Shown here one piece after another: positions 1 to 11,191 of a DNA stretch of 64,000 bases. The stretch is taken from positions 682,001 through 746,000 of the forward strand of contig NZ_CP151275.1 of the NCBI RefSeq assembly GCF_038235435.1, given 5' to 3'. Source of the DNA: Niveibacterium sp. SC-1 (GTDB lineage Bacteria; Pseudomonadota; Gammaproteobacteria; Burkholderiales; Rhodocyclaceae). The translations under genes and the position numbers were made by a program. The notes below the pieces were generated by a model, which was not told the origin of the DNA, ran no database searches, and worked only from the letters and a program-made list of their open reading frames with translations. Every line of letters starts with the position of its first letter. Positions within the stretch are counted from its first letter, which is position 1.

Positions 1-891
<891 letters not shown>

Positions 892-956
892 GGCCGCCTG
901 AGCCGCGCCGCGTCCCTCGGGGCGTGCGGCGTGGAAATACGGGATGGAAACAAAGA

Positions 957-981
957 GGGCGACCCCGCGGGGTCGCCCTTT
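957..981 (+). terminator. Intrinsic terminator after ferredoxin gene
   Basis: A perfect inverted repeat GGGCGACCC/GGGTCGCCC with a CGCG loop, followed by TTTGCTT and preceded by AAAGA. It sits between the convergent ferredoxin and GTPase genes and could serve both strands. Confidence 0.75.
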
Positions 982-1001
982 GCTTGCGTCAGGTGGCGCG
1001 A

Positions 1002-2966
1002 TCAGGCCGCGCGTGCCGGGCTGTCACTGTCCGCCAGAACGCTGTCCAGACCCAGGTTGGCAGCGAGGCGCTGCTCCAGGCTGGCCAGCTCGTTGAGCTG
1101 CCCGAGCAGGCCGCGTTCGGACTGTTCGAGTTCGCGGATTCGGTCTTCCAGCGTGCCGGTGGCTTCGTGGATGCGCTTGACGCTTTCCAGCCGGCGCTTG
1201 AGCTGGAGCTGGTATTCGCGCACCTGGGTTTCCAGCGGGCTCATCACCGCACGCAACCACTGGTCGGCGTCGCGATTGGCAAGCTCGAAAGTGCGACGGG
1301 CTTCCAGCGCGATGGTGTCGAAGAAGCGTTGCGTCACCGTGCCCTTGCGATGCAGGAGCATGGTGCCGACGGTGTTGATCTGCTGGTTGAAAGCCGCGCG
1401 CAGGCGCTCGATCTCCTTCTCGTAGCGTTCGGTAGAGAAGGGGGAGGGCGAGGCCAGCTTGAGTCCGTGCTCGATCGAGAACTTGTTGTACATCGTGTCG
1501 AGCATGCGGGTGATCTCGCTCACCTCGGCATTGGAGCGGCGCAGGTTCTCGCGCAGGCCGTTGAAGAAGGACTCCATCGCCTCGCGCAGGCCGCGCGAGA
1601 AACTCGCCTCCATCATCGCCTCGCGCGCCTTGCGGGTTTCAGAGCGCAGGGCATCGAGGCCGAGGTGGCTGTAGAGGTTGTTCGAGAGGTTGGTGAAGAC
1701 GCTGCGGGTCGCGTGGTACTTCTGCAAGCCCTGTTCGAATTCGTTCTTCTCGGTGCGCACCTTGCGCATCATGTATTCGATGACGCTCTGGTTCTTGCCG
1801 CGCAGTTCCGAGAGCTCCTTCACCTGCTCGCGCACGGCGCGGCGGCGCGCGCCGAGCAGCTCGCGGGTACGGCGGGCGATCTCTCCGGCCTCGCTGCGGG
1901 CGTTGTCGCGCACGATCTCCTGGCGGGTCGGCAGCAGTTCCTCGGAGAGCGCGTTTTCCAGCGTGTCGATCCGGCTGCGGTCGAGCAGGTCCGGGTCGCG
2001 GGTGATCTTGGCGAGCAGCGCCTTCTGGGCGGAGACGGGATAGACCTGAGCGTCGCCGACCTCCAGGGTGTCGGCCACGGTACGCACCTGGCCGCGGATC
2101 TCGCCTTCGATCTGCGCGTCGGAGCGGATGCCGTCCCAGAGGCTGTCGATCTTGTTGAGCACGACCATGCGGCCGTGCTGCTGGCCCCGGCCGGTGTGGA
2201 TGTAGTCCTGCCAGACGGCGAGGTCGCTCTGCGTCACGCCGGTGTCCAGCGCGAGGATGAAGAGCACGGCGTGGGCGTTGGGCAGCAGGGAGAGCGTCAG
2301 CTCGGGTTCGGAACCGATGGCGTTCAGACCTGGCGTGTCGACCACCACCAGGCCCTGCTTGAGCAAGGGGTGGGGGAACTGGATCAGGGCATGGCGCCAG
2401 CGGGCGATCTCCACCAGGCCGTCGTCGCCAGCGCGGGCGCCCTTCTTGCCTTCGGGATCGACCGGGAAGCCGAGGCGTTCGGCCTCTTCGGGCGGGACCC
2501 GCTTGGTCTCGCCCACGCGGGCCATCGCGGCCTGCAGGCTGTCGGCCGAATCGACGTCGATCGGTACGCCGAACCATTCGGCCTCGTGCCGCTTGAACTC
2601 CTGGATGCTGCTGCCCTGCGCACGGGTTTCGATCGGTAGCAGGCGGATCGAGGGCTCGCGGCCGTTTTCCCAGGCAAGCTCGGTCGGGCACATTGTGGTG
2701 CGGCCGGCCGAGGAGGGCAGGATCCGGTCGCCGTAGTCGGCAAAGAAGATCGCGTTGATGAGTTCGGACTTGCCGCGGGAGAACTCCGCCACGAAGGCCA
2801 CGGTGAGCTTGTCTTCACGCAGGCGGTCGAGCAGGTAGGCCAGGCGCAGGTCGGTCTGCGCATCGCCCACTTCGTTGCGGATCAGCCAGGCCTTGAGTTC
2901 GGAGACGCTCTGGCCCACGGCGTGGCGCCAGGCGGTAAATTCCGAGAACCGGTCTGAAAGGGTCAT
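1002..2966 (-). CDS. Dynamin-family GTPase
   Basis: A 654-residue protein with an N-terminal GTPase domain: P-loop AEFSRGKS at about residues 61-68, a threonine-rich switch I, the G3 motif DTPG in VVVDTPGLN, and the G4 motif NKID. The remaining ~400 residues are charged and helical with long heptad-like stretches, as in bacterial dynamin-like proteins that bind and remodel membranes. No signal peptide or obvious membrane span. It is a single-gene unit convergent with the ferredoxin gene and upstream in orientation of mutM. Members of this 'dynamin family protein' group are widespread in betaproteobacteria with no settled role; membrane function is an inference from the family. Confidence 0.85.
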   Translation of the reverse strand: MTLSDRFSEFTAWRHAVGQSVSELKAWLIRNEVGDAQTDLRLAYLLDRLREDKLTVAFVAEFSRGKSELINAIFFADYGDRILPSSAGRTTMCPTELAWENGREPSIRLLPIETRAQGSSIQEFKRHEAEWFGVPIDVDSADSLQAAMARVGETKRVPPEEAERLGFPVDPEGKKGARAGDDGLVEIARWRHALIQFPHPLLKQGLVVVDTPGLNAIGSEPELTLSLLPNAHAVLFILALDTGVTQSDLAVWQDYIHTGRGQQHGRMVVLNKIDSLWDGIRSDAQIEGEIRGQVRTVADTLEVGDAQVYPVSAQKALLAKITRDPDLLDRSRIDTLENALSEELLPTRQEIVRDNARSEAGEIARRTRELLGARRRAVREQVKELSELRGKNQSVIEYMMRKVRTEKNEFEQGLQKYHATRSVFTNLSNNLYSHLGLDALRSETRKAREAMMEASFSRGLREAMESFFNGLRENLRRSNAEVSEITRMLDTMYNKFSIEHGLKLASPSPFSTERYEKEIERLRAAFNQQINTVGTMLLHRKGTVTQRFFDTIALEARRTFELANRDADQWLRAVMSPLETQVREYQLQLKRRLESVKRIHEATGTLEDRIRELEQSERGLLGQLNELASLEQRLAANLGLDSVLADSDSPARAA

Positions 2967-3109
2967 GCGCTGCGCTCCCTGGTGGAATGCCGTTTCGCTA
3001 TTTTTGCGGCCCGGCGAGCATAGCCAAAAAGCCCCGCTGCGCCCATCTGCGCTGCGACAAGCGGCAGTTATGCCGCGCGCGCGGCGAATCGGGGCTGCGC
3101 TACGTCAAT

Positions 3110-3922
3110 TCAGCGCTGGCAATGCGCGCACCAGTAGGTGGCGCGCTGGCCCAGCACCCGGTGCCGGATCGGCGTGCCGCAGACCCGGCAGGGCTCGCCT
3201 TCCCGCCCATAAACATAGGCTGCGAGCTGGAAATAGCCCGGATTGCCGTCGCCGTTGACGTAGTCGCGCAGGGTGCTGCCGCCCGCGGCGATGGCCTCGG
3301 CGAGCGTCGCCTGCACGGCCTGGGCGAGCCTCTCGCAGCGGGCGGCCGAGAGGCTGCCGGCCGGCGTGGTGGGCCGGATGCCGGCGCGGAAGAGGCTTTC
3401 GGAGGCGTAGATGTTGCCCACGCCGACGATGCTGTGCGCGTCCATCAGCGCCAGCTTGATCGCCGCCTTGCGGCCGCGGGTGGCGCGATGCAGCCAGGCG
3501 CCGTCGAAGGCTGCCGAGAGCGGTTCGATGCCCAGCGGCGCGATCAGGGGATGATCCTCGCCGTGACCGGGCCACCAGTCGACCACGCCGAAGCGGCGCG
3601 GGTCGTGATAGCGCAGGATGCGCCCGCCAAACTCCAGGTCCACATGGTCGTGCTTGCGCAGGGGCTCGTTCGGCGTGCTGATCCGCAGGCTGCCGGACAT
3701 GCCGAGATGCACCAGCAGCACCTTGCCCTCCGCATGCATCAGCAGGTATTTGCCGCGGCGTTCGACCGATTCGATGCGGCGCCCGGGGAGTTCCTGGCCG
3801 AGGCTGTCGGGCACCGGGAGGCGCAGGCGCTTGTCGCGAACCACCACGCGGGTGATCGCCTGGCCTTCGAGATGCGGGGCGATGCCGCGGCGCGTGGTTT
3901 CGACTTCGGGCAGTTCAGGCAT
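3110..3922 (-). CDS. mutM: Formamidopyrimidine-DNA glycosylase
   Basis: A 270-residue bifunctional glycosylase/AP-lyase that removes 8-oxoguanine and formamidopyrimidine. The N terminus MPELPEVET supplies the catalytic Pro2 and Glu3 (after Met removal P1/E2). The helix-two-turn-helix region and the C-terminal zinc finger (CxVC...CAHC, last ~25 residues) are present; the protein ends right after the finger, as in the family. It is divergent from the TPR gene at 4038, with a 115-base shared upstream region. Confidence 0.97.
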   Translation of the reverse strand: MPELPEVETTRRGIAPHLEGQAITRVVVRDKRLRLPVPDSLGQELPGRRIESVERRGKYLLMHAEGKVLLVHLGMSGSLRISTPNEPLRKHDHVDLEFGGRILRYHDPRRFGVVDWWPGHGEDHPLIAPLGIEPLSAAFDGAWLHRATRGRKAAIKLALMDAHSIVGVGNIYASESLFRAGIRPTTPAGSLSAARCERLAQAVQATLAEAIAAGGSTLRDYVNGDGNPGYFQLAAYVYGREGEPCRVCGTPIRHRVLGQRATYWCAHCQR

Positions 3923-4037
3923 GGCAGAGGCAAGCTGATAACATCGGCAAAGAACCGATCTTAGCCCCGCCCGTCAAATCCCTGCGCACGCGAAAAATGA
4001 CGGGCGCGCCTACCCGCAGACCCCCGGAGCCCCCTTG

Positions 4038-5780
4038 ATGCCGCGTCCTCGAATTCGCCCCGTCCTTTCGCGACTTGCGGCGGTCCTCCTGTTCGCCACG
4101 CTCGCTACGAGCGCCTGGGCGCAGGAGGCGGACGATGCTGATCAGCCCGACGTGCCCGATGCGCCCGCCTCGGTGGTGATGGCGCTGCCCGCGCAGCCGC
4201 TCACGCCCCAGATCGTCTATCAGCTGCTGCTCTCCGAGATCGCGGGCGCCCGCGGCCAGATGGACCTCGCCAGCCAGGGCTACCTCGACCTCGCGCGCAA
4301 GACGCGCGATCCGCGGGTCGCCAAGCGTGCCACCGAGGTCGCCCTGTTTGCCCGTCGCGCGCCGGAGGCTGTCGAAGCTTCCCGCCTGTGGGCCGAGCTG
4401 GATCCGGGCTCGACCGAGGCCTTGCAGACGCTCGCAGGCCTGCTGGCTGGCGGCATGGGCGGCCTGAGTGAACTCGAAGCGCCCCTGGCACGTCTGCTGG
4501 CCAAGTCGGACAAGCCGCAGCAAAGCCTGCTTGGCCTGAACCGGACCCTGGCGCGCTATCCCGACAAGGCCGAAGTGCGCAAGACGATCGATCGCCTGAG
4601 CGAGCCCTACCTGCAGTATCCGGAAGCCCACTACGCGCGCGCCTATGCAGCCTACGCCGCCGGTGATTCCGTTGCCGCGCAGGCTGAGGCGGACAAGGCG
4701 CTCGCGGGGCGCAAGGACTGGGAGGTGGCGGCCCTGCTCAAGGTGCAGTTGCTGCAGCAAAAGGGGCAGACCGCGGAAGCGCTTAGCTTCCTGAAGGGTT
4801 TCCTCGCGGCCTCGCCCAATGCGCGCGACGCGCGCTATGCCTATGCGCGGCTGCTGGCGGTCGACCGCCAGTATCCGGCCTCGCGGGCGGAGTTCGAGCG
4901 ACTGGTGAAGGAGCTGCCCGACAACGGAGAAGTGGGCTACACCTACGCGCTCCTGCTCGAACAGATGGACGAGTACGCCGCGGCCGAAACGCAGTTCAAG
5001 CGCCTCCTGCCGCTGGACAGCCCGGGCGCCGACGCGATCAACATGCAGCTTGGCCAGCTCTACGAGGAGCAGAAGCGCTGGCCCGACGCGAGCGCCGTCT
5101 ACCGCGCCGTGACCGGCCCGCAGAAGCCGCTCGCCCAGTCGCGTGCGGCGCTGATCCAGGCACGTGGCGGCGACCTGTCCGGTGCGCGCGCCAACCTGCA
5201 GCGGCTGCGCGAGGCGGAACCCAAGCAGGCCAGCACCTACCTGCTCGCCGAAGGTCAGTTGTTGCGCGAGCTCGGCAAGAATGAAGAGGCTTTCGCGCTG
5301 CTCGGCTCCTCGCTCGCATCCCAGCCCGACCAGGTGGACGTGCTCTACGACTACTCCCTGCTCGCCGAGAAGCTGGGCAAGATCGACGTGATGGAAAAGA
5401 GCCTGCGCCGGCTCATCGAGTTGCGTCCCGACGAAGCCCAGGCCTACAACGCGCTGGGCTATTCGCTGGCGGACCGCAACCAGCGCCTGGATGAGGCACA
5501 AGGCTTGATCAAGAAGGCGCTCACCCTGTCGCCGGACGACGGTTTCATCCTCGACAGCATGGGCTGGGTGCTCTTCCGCCGCGGGGACCTCAACGGCGCC
5601 CTGGATCATCTGCAGCGCGCCTACGCCGCGCGGCCGGATCCGGAGATCGCCGCGCACCTGGGTGAAGTGCAGTGGAAGCTCGGACGCAAGGATGAAGCCC
5701 ACAAGACCTGGTCCGATGCCGCCAAGGCGCATCCGGACAACACCACGCTCGCCGAAGTGATGAAGCGCTTCGAGCAATGA
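4038..5780 (+). CDS. Exported TPR-repeat protein
   Basis: A 580-residue protein with a signal peptide (basic start, hydrophobic core, cleavage expected after AWA near residue 27) and then tandem tetratricopeptide-like helices to the end, e.g. 'ALGYSLADRN..LDEAQGLIKKALTLSPDD' type repeats in the last third. A TTG at 4035 is directly followed by the ATG at 4038; the ATG is preferred. It lies just upstream of lolB with a 4-base ATGA overlap, an order found in many betaproteobacteria (TPR - lolB - ispE). A periplasmic or outer-membrane-linked scaffold role is inferred; the exact function is unknown. Confidence 0.85.
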   Translation: MPRPRIRPVLSRLAAVLLFATLATSAWAQEADDADQPDVPDAPASVVMALPAQPLTPQIVYQLLLSEIAGARGQMDLASQGYLDLARKTRDPRVAKRATEVALFARRAPEAVEASRLWAELDPGSTEALQTLAGLLAGGMGGLSELEAPLARLLAKSDKPQQSLLGLNRTLARYPDKAEVRKTIDRLSEPYLQYPEAHYARAYAAYAAGDSVAAQAEADKALAGRKDWEVAALLKVQLLQQKGQTAEALSFLKGFLAASPNARDARYAYARLLAVDRQYPASRAEFERLVKELPDNGEVGYTYALLLEQMDEYAAAETQFKRLLPLDSPGADAINMQLGQLYEEQKRWPDASAVYRAVTGPQKPLAQSRAALIQARGGDLSGARANLQRLREAEPKQASTYLLAEGQLLRELGKNEEAFALLGSSLASQPDQVDVLYDYSLLAEKLGKIDVMEKSLRRLIELRPDEAQAYNALGYSLADRNQRLDEAQGLIKKALTLSPDDGFILDSMGWVLFRRGDLNGALDHLQRAYAARPDPEIAAHLGEVQWKLGRKDEAHKTWSDAAKAHPDNTTLAEVMKRFEQ

Positions 5781-6349
5781 AGCGTCGCGGATGGCTGGGC
5801 GGGCTCCTGGGCGCGGTCCTGCTAGCCGCCTGTGCCACGCCGCGCGCCCCTGTGCTGCCTGACTCGGCGGGCGGCGAAGATTTTTCACTGACGGGCCGGG
5901 TCCTGGTGCGCCAGGGCGAGCGGGCCGAGGTGCTACGCATGTACTGGCACCACCTCGCGGCGGCGGACAAGGTCAGTCTGGAAACGTCACTTGGGCAGAC
6001 GGTCGCTGAGATTGATCTCGATGACGAGATCGGCCGCGCGAAGCTGGCGGATGGCCGTGAGTTGTCGGAAGAAGACGATCTCGTGCTCGCCCGCAAGCTG
6101 CTTGGCTCTCCCGTACCCCTGCGGCGTTTCGCGGACTGGGTGCGGGCACAGACGCCGGCCTCAGCTGTGGTCGAGCGTGATGATCAGGGGCGCGTGCTGC
6201 GCGCGCACGAATCGGATTGGCAACTCGCCTATTCCGGCTACGGGGACTTCGCGGCGACGCCCGACCTGCCCTCGCTGGTCGAGGCGCGCCGGGCGGACAT
6301 CCTGGTGCGCCTGAAGATCGAGGAATGGACACGGGGGCGCCAGCCATGA
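5777..6349 (+). CDS. lolB: Outer-membrane lipoprotein LolB
   Basis: A 190-residue lipoprotein. The signal peptide ends in the lipobox LAAC, with Cys19 as the acylation site; the next residue is Ala, not Asp, so outer-membrane sorting is expected. LolB accepts lipoproteins from the periplasmic carrier LolA and inserts them into the outer membrane. The body has the 'F.L.GRV.V..G......W.H' beta-barrel pattern and the length is usual. The start overlaps the TPR gene stop by 4 bases and its stop overlaps ispE, giving a coupled three-gene unit. Confidence 0.92.
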   Translation: MKRRGWLGGLLGAVLLAACATPRAPVLPDSAGGEDFSLTGRVLVRQGERAEVLRMYWHHLAAADKVSLETSLGQTVAEIDLDDEIGRAKLADGRELSEEDDLVLARKLLGSPVPLRRFADWVRAQTPASAVVERDDQGRVLRAHESDWQLAYSGYGDFAATPDLPSLVEARRADILVRLKIEEWTRGRQP

Positions 6350-7197
6350 GTCATGCCCGCGCGCGGGTCTTTGCCCCCGCCAAGATCAATCTCTTCCTGC
6401 ATGTGGTGGGACGTCGTCCCGACGGCTATCACCTGCTGCAAAGCGCGTTCCGCCTGCTCGACCGCGGCGACTGGTTGCAGCTCTCGGTGCGCGAGGACGG
6501 CGCCATCCTGCGGACCAATCCGCTCGAAGGCGTGCCGGAGGCAAGCGATCTCAGCGTCCGCGCGGCGCGCCTGATGCAGGAGAAGAGCGGCGTGCGCCTG
6601 GGCGTGGAGATCGCGCTCGAGAAAGTGCTGCCTATGGGCGGCGGCTTGGGTGGCGGCAGCTCGGACGCGGCCAGCGTGATGCTCGCGCTCAACCGTCTCT
6701 GGGGCATCGACGCCGATCGCGACACCTTGCAGGAGTGGGGCCTGAGCCTGGGTGCGGACGTGCCTTTCTTCATCTTCGGCGAGAACGCCTGGGTCGAAGG
6801 CGTGGGCGAGCGGATGCAGCCGCTGGCGCTGGGCCCGGCGTGGTATGTGGTGGTCGAGCCGCCGGTCAGCGTGCCGACCGCGGAAATTTTCGCCGCCGAG
6901 GATTTGACACGAAATACCGAACCCGCCATAATTGCGAGCTTCTCTGAAGGGCGAGCCAGAAACGATCTGCAGCCAGTTGCATGTCGCAAATATCCTGCGA
7001 TTCAATATGCAATTGAGGTGTTGAGCCGGTTCGGCGATGCCAGGATGAGCGGTTCGGGTGCCTGTGTATTTCTCTCCTGTGTTTCGGAGGAAAGCGCGCA
7101 AGCGGTACTCGCAGCGTTGCCGGCCGACATGAAGGCCTGGGTGGCTGCGGGCCTGGACAGGCATCCGCTGCAGGAGTGGGCTGAGTCGGGCCGCTGA
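6346..7197 (+). CDS. ispE: 4-diphosphocytidyl-2-C-methyl-D-erythritol kinase
   Basis: A 283-residue GHMP kinase of the MEP isoprenoid pathway, phosphorylating CDP-ME at the 2-hydroxyl. The substrate motif APAKINLFLHV is at residues 9-19 and the ATP-binding loop PMGGGLGGGSSDAA follows near residue 92. A C-terminal SGSGACVF motif completes the GHMP set. The open frame runs further upstream, but the ATG at 6346, which overlaps the lolB stop (ATGA), gives the family-length protein. tRNA-Gln and prs follow, the usual betaproteobacterial order. Confidence 0.96.
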   Translation: MSHARARVFAPAKINLFLHVVGRRPDGYHLLQSAFRLLDRGDWLQLSVREDGAILRTNPLEGVPEASDLSVRAARLMQEKSGVRLGVEIALEKVLPMGGGLGGGSSDAASVMLALNRLWGIDADRDTLQEWGLSLGADVPFFIFGENAWVEGVGERMQPLALGPAWYVVVEPPVSVPTAEIFAAEDLTRNTEPAIIASFSEGRARNDLQPVACRKYPAIQYAIEVLSRFGDARMSGSGACVFLSCVSEESAQAVLAALPADMKAWVAAGLDRHPLQEWAESGR

Positions 7198-7260
7198 TCG
7201 AAAGATCCTGGCCTTCGCCCGGTAGGAAAAAGTAGCGTCAAGCGTAGTACCAAGGTTTCT

Positions 7261-7337
7261 TGGGGAGTCGCCAAGCTGGTCAAGGCACCGGATTTTGATT
7301 CCGGCATCCGAAGGTTCGAATCCTTCTTCCCCAGCCA
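7261..7337 (+). tRNA. tRNA-Gln (anticodon TTG)
   Basis: A 77-base cloverleaf with encoded CCA. The acceptor TGGGGAG pairs with TTCCCCA (last pair G-T), the discriminator is G, and the T arm has GTTCGAATC. The anticodon stem CCGGA/TCCGG closes a TTTTGAT loop with TTG at 7295-7297, reading CAA (and CAG by wobble). The position between ispE and prs is the classic one for tRNA-Gln in betaproteobacteria. Confidence 0.97.
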
Positions 7338-7342
7338 AACAA

Positions 7343-7375
7343 CATCGGGCAGGCTTAGGCCTGCCCGATGCTTTA
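7343..7375 (+). terminator. Hairpin terminator after tRNA-Gln
   Basis: A perfect 12-bp stem (CATCGGGCAGGC / GCCTGCCCGATG) with a TTAG loop, followed by the short tail CTTTAT. It begins 5 bases after the tRNA CCA end and probably separates the tRNA transcript from prs; the T tract is weak, so it may be partial read-through. Confidence 0.7.
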
Positions 7376-7456
7376 TGGCGAGTATTGCCCCGCATCGGGA
7401 TGCCGCACGAAAATGTGCATCCAGATCGGAAATCCTGCAGAAATAAGGGGTTAGTC

Positions 7457-8407
7457 ATGGCTTTCGGCAGCCTGATGGTTTTCACCGGCAACGCCAATCC
7501 CAAGCTCGCTTCCGACGTTGTGAAGCGTCTTGGAATGTCGATCGGCGCAGCGACCGTGGGTCGTTTCTCCGATGGTGAGGTGAACGTCGAAATCCTTGAG
7601 AATGTGCGCGGCAAGGATGTCTTCGTTCTGCAGTCCACCTGCTATCCGACGAACGACAACCTGATGGAGCTGCTGGTGATGGTCGACGCGCTCAAGCGCG
7701 CCTCCGCCGGCCGCATCACCGCCGCCATCCCCTATTTCGGTTACGCGCGTCAGGATCGTCGTCCGCGTTCGGCCCGTGTGCCGATCACCGCCAAGGTGAT
7801 CTCGAACATGTTGCAGGCGGCCGGCGTGCAACGCGTGCTGACCGTCGATCTGCATGCTGACCAGATCCAGGGTTTCTTCGACATCCCGGTCGACAACATC
7901 TATTCGTCGCCGGTGCTGCTGGACGATCTGGCCCGCCATCGCGGCGACGATCTGCTGGTGGTGTCGCCCGACGTCGGCGGCGTGGTGCGTGCGCGTGCCT
8001 ACGCCAAGAAGCTGGAAACGGATCTCGCGATCATCGACAAGCGTCGTCCCAAGGCCAATGTGTCCGAGGTGATGAACATCATCGGTGACGTGAAGGGCCG
8101 CACCTGTGTGATCGTCGACGACATCGTCGACACCGCGGGCACGCTCTGCAAGGCGGCGCAGGCGCTGAAGGAAAACGGCGCCAAGGCGGTGCTGGCCTAC
8201 ATCACCCATCCGGTGCTGTCGGGCGCGGCGGTGAGCCGGATCTCGGAATCGATGCTCGACGAGATGGTCGTCACCGACACCATCCCGCTGACCGAGGATG
8301 CACGTGCCTGCGGGCGCATCCGCCAGATCTCGATCGGTGCGCTGCTGGCCGACACGATCATGCGGATCAACAACCAGCAGTCGGTAAGTTCGCTCTTCAC
8401 CGAGTAA
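7457..8407 (+). CDS. prs: Ribose-phosphate pyrophosphokinase
   Basis: A 316-residue PRPP synthase (ribose-5-phosphate + ATP to PRPP + AMP), feeding purine, pyrimidine, His and Trp synthesis. Visible motifs: the catalytic/metal loop around [12 protein letters not shown] and the PRPP-binding loop [13 protein letters not shown]. The reading frame stays open back through the tRNA, but the ATG at 7457 gives the normal family N terminus [14 protein letters not shown]; upstream GGGG at 7447-7450 is the likely ribosome site. It is followed by rplY as in relatives. Confidence 0.97.
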   Translation: MAFGSLMVFTGNANPKLASDVVKRLGMSIGAATVGRFSDGEVNVEILENVRGKDVFVLQSTCYPTNDNLMELLVMVDALKRASAGRITAAIPYFGYARQDRRPRSARVPITAKVISNMLQAAGVQRVLTVDLHADQIQGFFDIPVDNIYSSPVLLDDLARHRGDDLLVVSPDVGGVVRARAYAKKLETDLAIIDKRRPKANVSEVMNIIGDVKGRTCVIVDDIVDTAGTLCKAAQALKENGAKAVLAYITHPVLSGAAVSRISESMLDEMVVTDTIPLTEDARACGRIRQISIGALLADTIMRINNQQSVSSLFTE

Positions 8408-8416
8408 GAGTTTCAG

Positions 8417-8442
8417 CGAGGCGATCCGCAAGGGTCGCCTCG
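8417..8442 (+). terminator. Hairpin between prs and rplY
   Basis: An 8-bp inverted repeat CGAGGCGA/TCGCCTCG with a 10-base loop, 9 bases after the prs stop. There is no proper T tract (the next T-rich stretch, GTTTTA, is about 14 bases on), so it may be a weak terminator or an RNA processing/stability element. Confidence 0.4.
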
Positions 8443-8537
8443 TATGCGTTTGAAGTTTTAGTGGCCGGTAGGCATTGTGCAGACCGGCTTTTTCAACCGG
8501 ATCGTCTGGTCGCGGATGATCCAACGGAGTATTGACC

Positions 8538-9143
8538 ATGCAACTCGTTTTCAAGGCTGAAAAGCGCGTCGAACAGGGTACGGGTGCGAGCCGCCGCCTT
8601 CGTCGCGAAGGCCGCGTCCCCGGCATCATCTACGGCGGTACGGCTGCCCCGGTGCAAGTCACCCTGGACCACAACGAACTCTTCCACCTGCTGCGCAAGG
8701 AAGCGTTCCACTCCTCCGTGCTGTCCGCCCAACTGGCTGACGGCAAGGACAGCGTGATCCTGCGTGACGTGCAATGGCACCCGTTCAAGCAACAAGTGCT
8801 GCACATCGACTTCCAGCGCGTCGATGCCACGCACAAGATGCACACCAAGGTGCCCCTGCACTTCATCAACGGCGACGTGGCTCCGGGCGTCAAGCTCGAA
8901 GGCGGCATCGTTTCGCACGTGCTGACCGAAGTCGATGTCAGCTGCCTGCCGGGCGACCTGCCCGAGTTCATCGAAGTGGATCTGAAGGATCTGGCCTCCG
9001 GCCACTCCCTGCACGTTTCCGGCCTCAAGCTGCCCAAGGGCGTTGAAGTCACCGTGCACGGCGACCCGGTCGTCGCGACCATCGCCAAGGTCAAAGGCAG
9101 CACCACCGACGAGGCCGCCGAAGGCGAAGCGCCCAAGGCCTAA
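8538..9143 (+). CDS. rplY: Large-subunit ribosomal protein bL25 (CTC type)
   Basis: A 201-residue long-form L25, which binds 5S rRNA in the 50S subunit. The N-terminal domain carries '[20 protein letters not shown]', the family hallmark, and a C-terminal TL5/CTC beta domain extends to an acidic-alanine tail. The ATG at 8538 is used; a TTG two codons upstream is also in frame, with CGGAGT before it (8525-8530) at a distance that fits the ATG. Located between prs and pth as usual. Confidence 0.95.
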   Translation: MQLVFKAEKRVEQGTGASRRLRREGRVPGIIYGGTAAPVQVTLDHNELFHLLRKEAFHSSVLSAQLADGKDSVILRDVQWHPFKQQVLHIDFQRVDATHKMHTKVPLHFINGDVAPGVKLEGGIVSHVLTEVDVSCLPGDLPEFIEVDLKDLASGHSLHVSGLKLPKGVEVTVHGDPVVATIAKVKGSTTDEAAEGEAPKA

Positions 9144-9192
9144 GGGCAACTGAGGTCTCACTGGGAATCGCCGGGCCGGGGATCACACACGG

Positions 9193-9786
9193 ATGACGCA
9201 AGCGCCACCCAAGCTGATCGTCGGTCTCGGCAATCCCGGACCCGAGTACGTCGAAACCCGGCACAACGCCGGGTTTTGGTTTTGTGAGCAGCTCGCACGC
9301 GAACTGGGCATGAGCCTCTCGCGCGAGTCGCGCTTCCATGGACTGGTCGGCATTTCGCGCCAGCATGGCGTGACGATCCTGCTGCCGCAGACCTTCATGA
9401 ACCGCTCTGGACTGTCGGTGGTGGCGCTCGCGCACTTCTACCGCATCCTGCCGAGCGAAATCCTCGTCGTGCATGACGAGCTCGACATTCCGCCCGGCCA
9501 GCTGCGCATGAAGTGCGGCGGCGGCAACGGCGGCCACAACGGGCTCAAGGACATCAGCGCCCATCTTTCCACGCCGGACTACTGGCGCCTGCGCATCGGC
9601 ATCGGCCATCCCGGCGACCGCAACCAGGTTGCAGACTACGTGCTGCACCGGCCGCGCAAGGAAGAGCAGGCCCTGATCGACGAATCCATCGAACGCGCAC
9701 TTGCCACCTGGCCGCTGATCGCCCGCGGCGAGTGGGAGCGCGCGACGCAACAACTCAACAGCAAACCGAAACCGAAGACGGCCTGA
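9193..9786 (+). CDS. pth: Peptidyl-tRNA hydrolase
   Basis: A 197-residue enzyme that releases tRNA from peptidyl-tRNA that has dropped off ribosomes. The motif [18 protein letters not shown] holds the substrate-binding Asn and the catalytic His; 'FMNRSG' and 'HDELD' supply the other conserved active-site residues, and '[13 protein letters not shown]' follows. Length is typical. Between rplY and ychF, as in most proteobacteria. Confidence 0.97.
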   Translation: MTQAPPKLIVGLGNPGPEYVETRHNAGFWFCEQLARELGMSLSRESRFHGLVGISRQHGVTILLPQTFMNRSGLSVVALAHFYRILPSEILVVHDELDIPPGQLRMKCGGGNGGHNGLKDISAHLSTPDYWRLRIGIGHPGDRNQVADYVLHRPRKEEQALIDESIERALATWPLIARGEWERATQQLNSKPKPKTA

Positions 9787-9844
9787 TGGGCGCGGGTGAC
9801 GAAAACCTGCGCGGCATGCGACTGAACTTCAAGGGGTAATTCTC

Positions 9845-10936
<1,092 letters not shown>

Positions 10937-10977
10937 ATCGAGATCTGTTTCCGCGTCGCCTCGCGCGACGAGGCTGC

Positions 10978-11018
10978 GGGGGCGGGTGCCGTGAGGCGCC
11001 GGCCCCCGTTTTCTTTTT
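10978..11018 (+). terminator. Intrinsic terminator after ychF
   Basis: A GC-rich hairpin (GGGGGCGGGTGCC / GGCGCCGGCCCCC, one mismatch, GTGA loop) followed by GTTTTCTTTTT. It ends the long housekeeping block; the next gene, at 11192, is accessory. Confidence 0.85.
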
Positions 11019-11191
11019 GGCGCTCCAGCGCCGCGGAGGGCCATCGCGCCATTCATCCGCGCATACCTCGCTTGCTTCGACAGGCGTTCCGCCGCCGGAC
11101 TTGCCCTCGCACACTTTGAACCTCGGCAGCGCTTAGGCGGGTGACGACAGCTCACGCCGCGGCGCAGAGACCCTGGACAAAAGGAGGCGTG

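Noticed and set aside
3915..5888. 657-codon open frame on the minus strand
   Set aside because: Antisense to the TPR gene, which has a signal peptide, repeats and operon context. The antisense product has no recognisable motif.
6238..7638. 466-codon open frame on the minus strand
   Set aside because: Crosses ispE and tRNA-Gln in antisense; no start signal or domain.
9786..9839. 17-codon frame between pth and ychF
   Set aside because: Too short and without a conserved product; the region mainly carries the ychF ribosome site.
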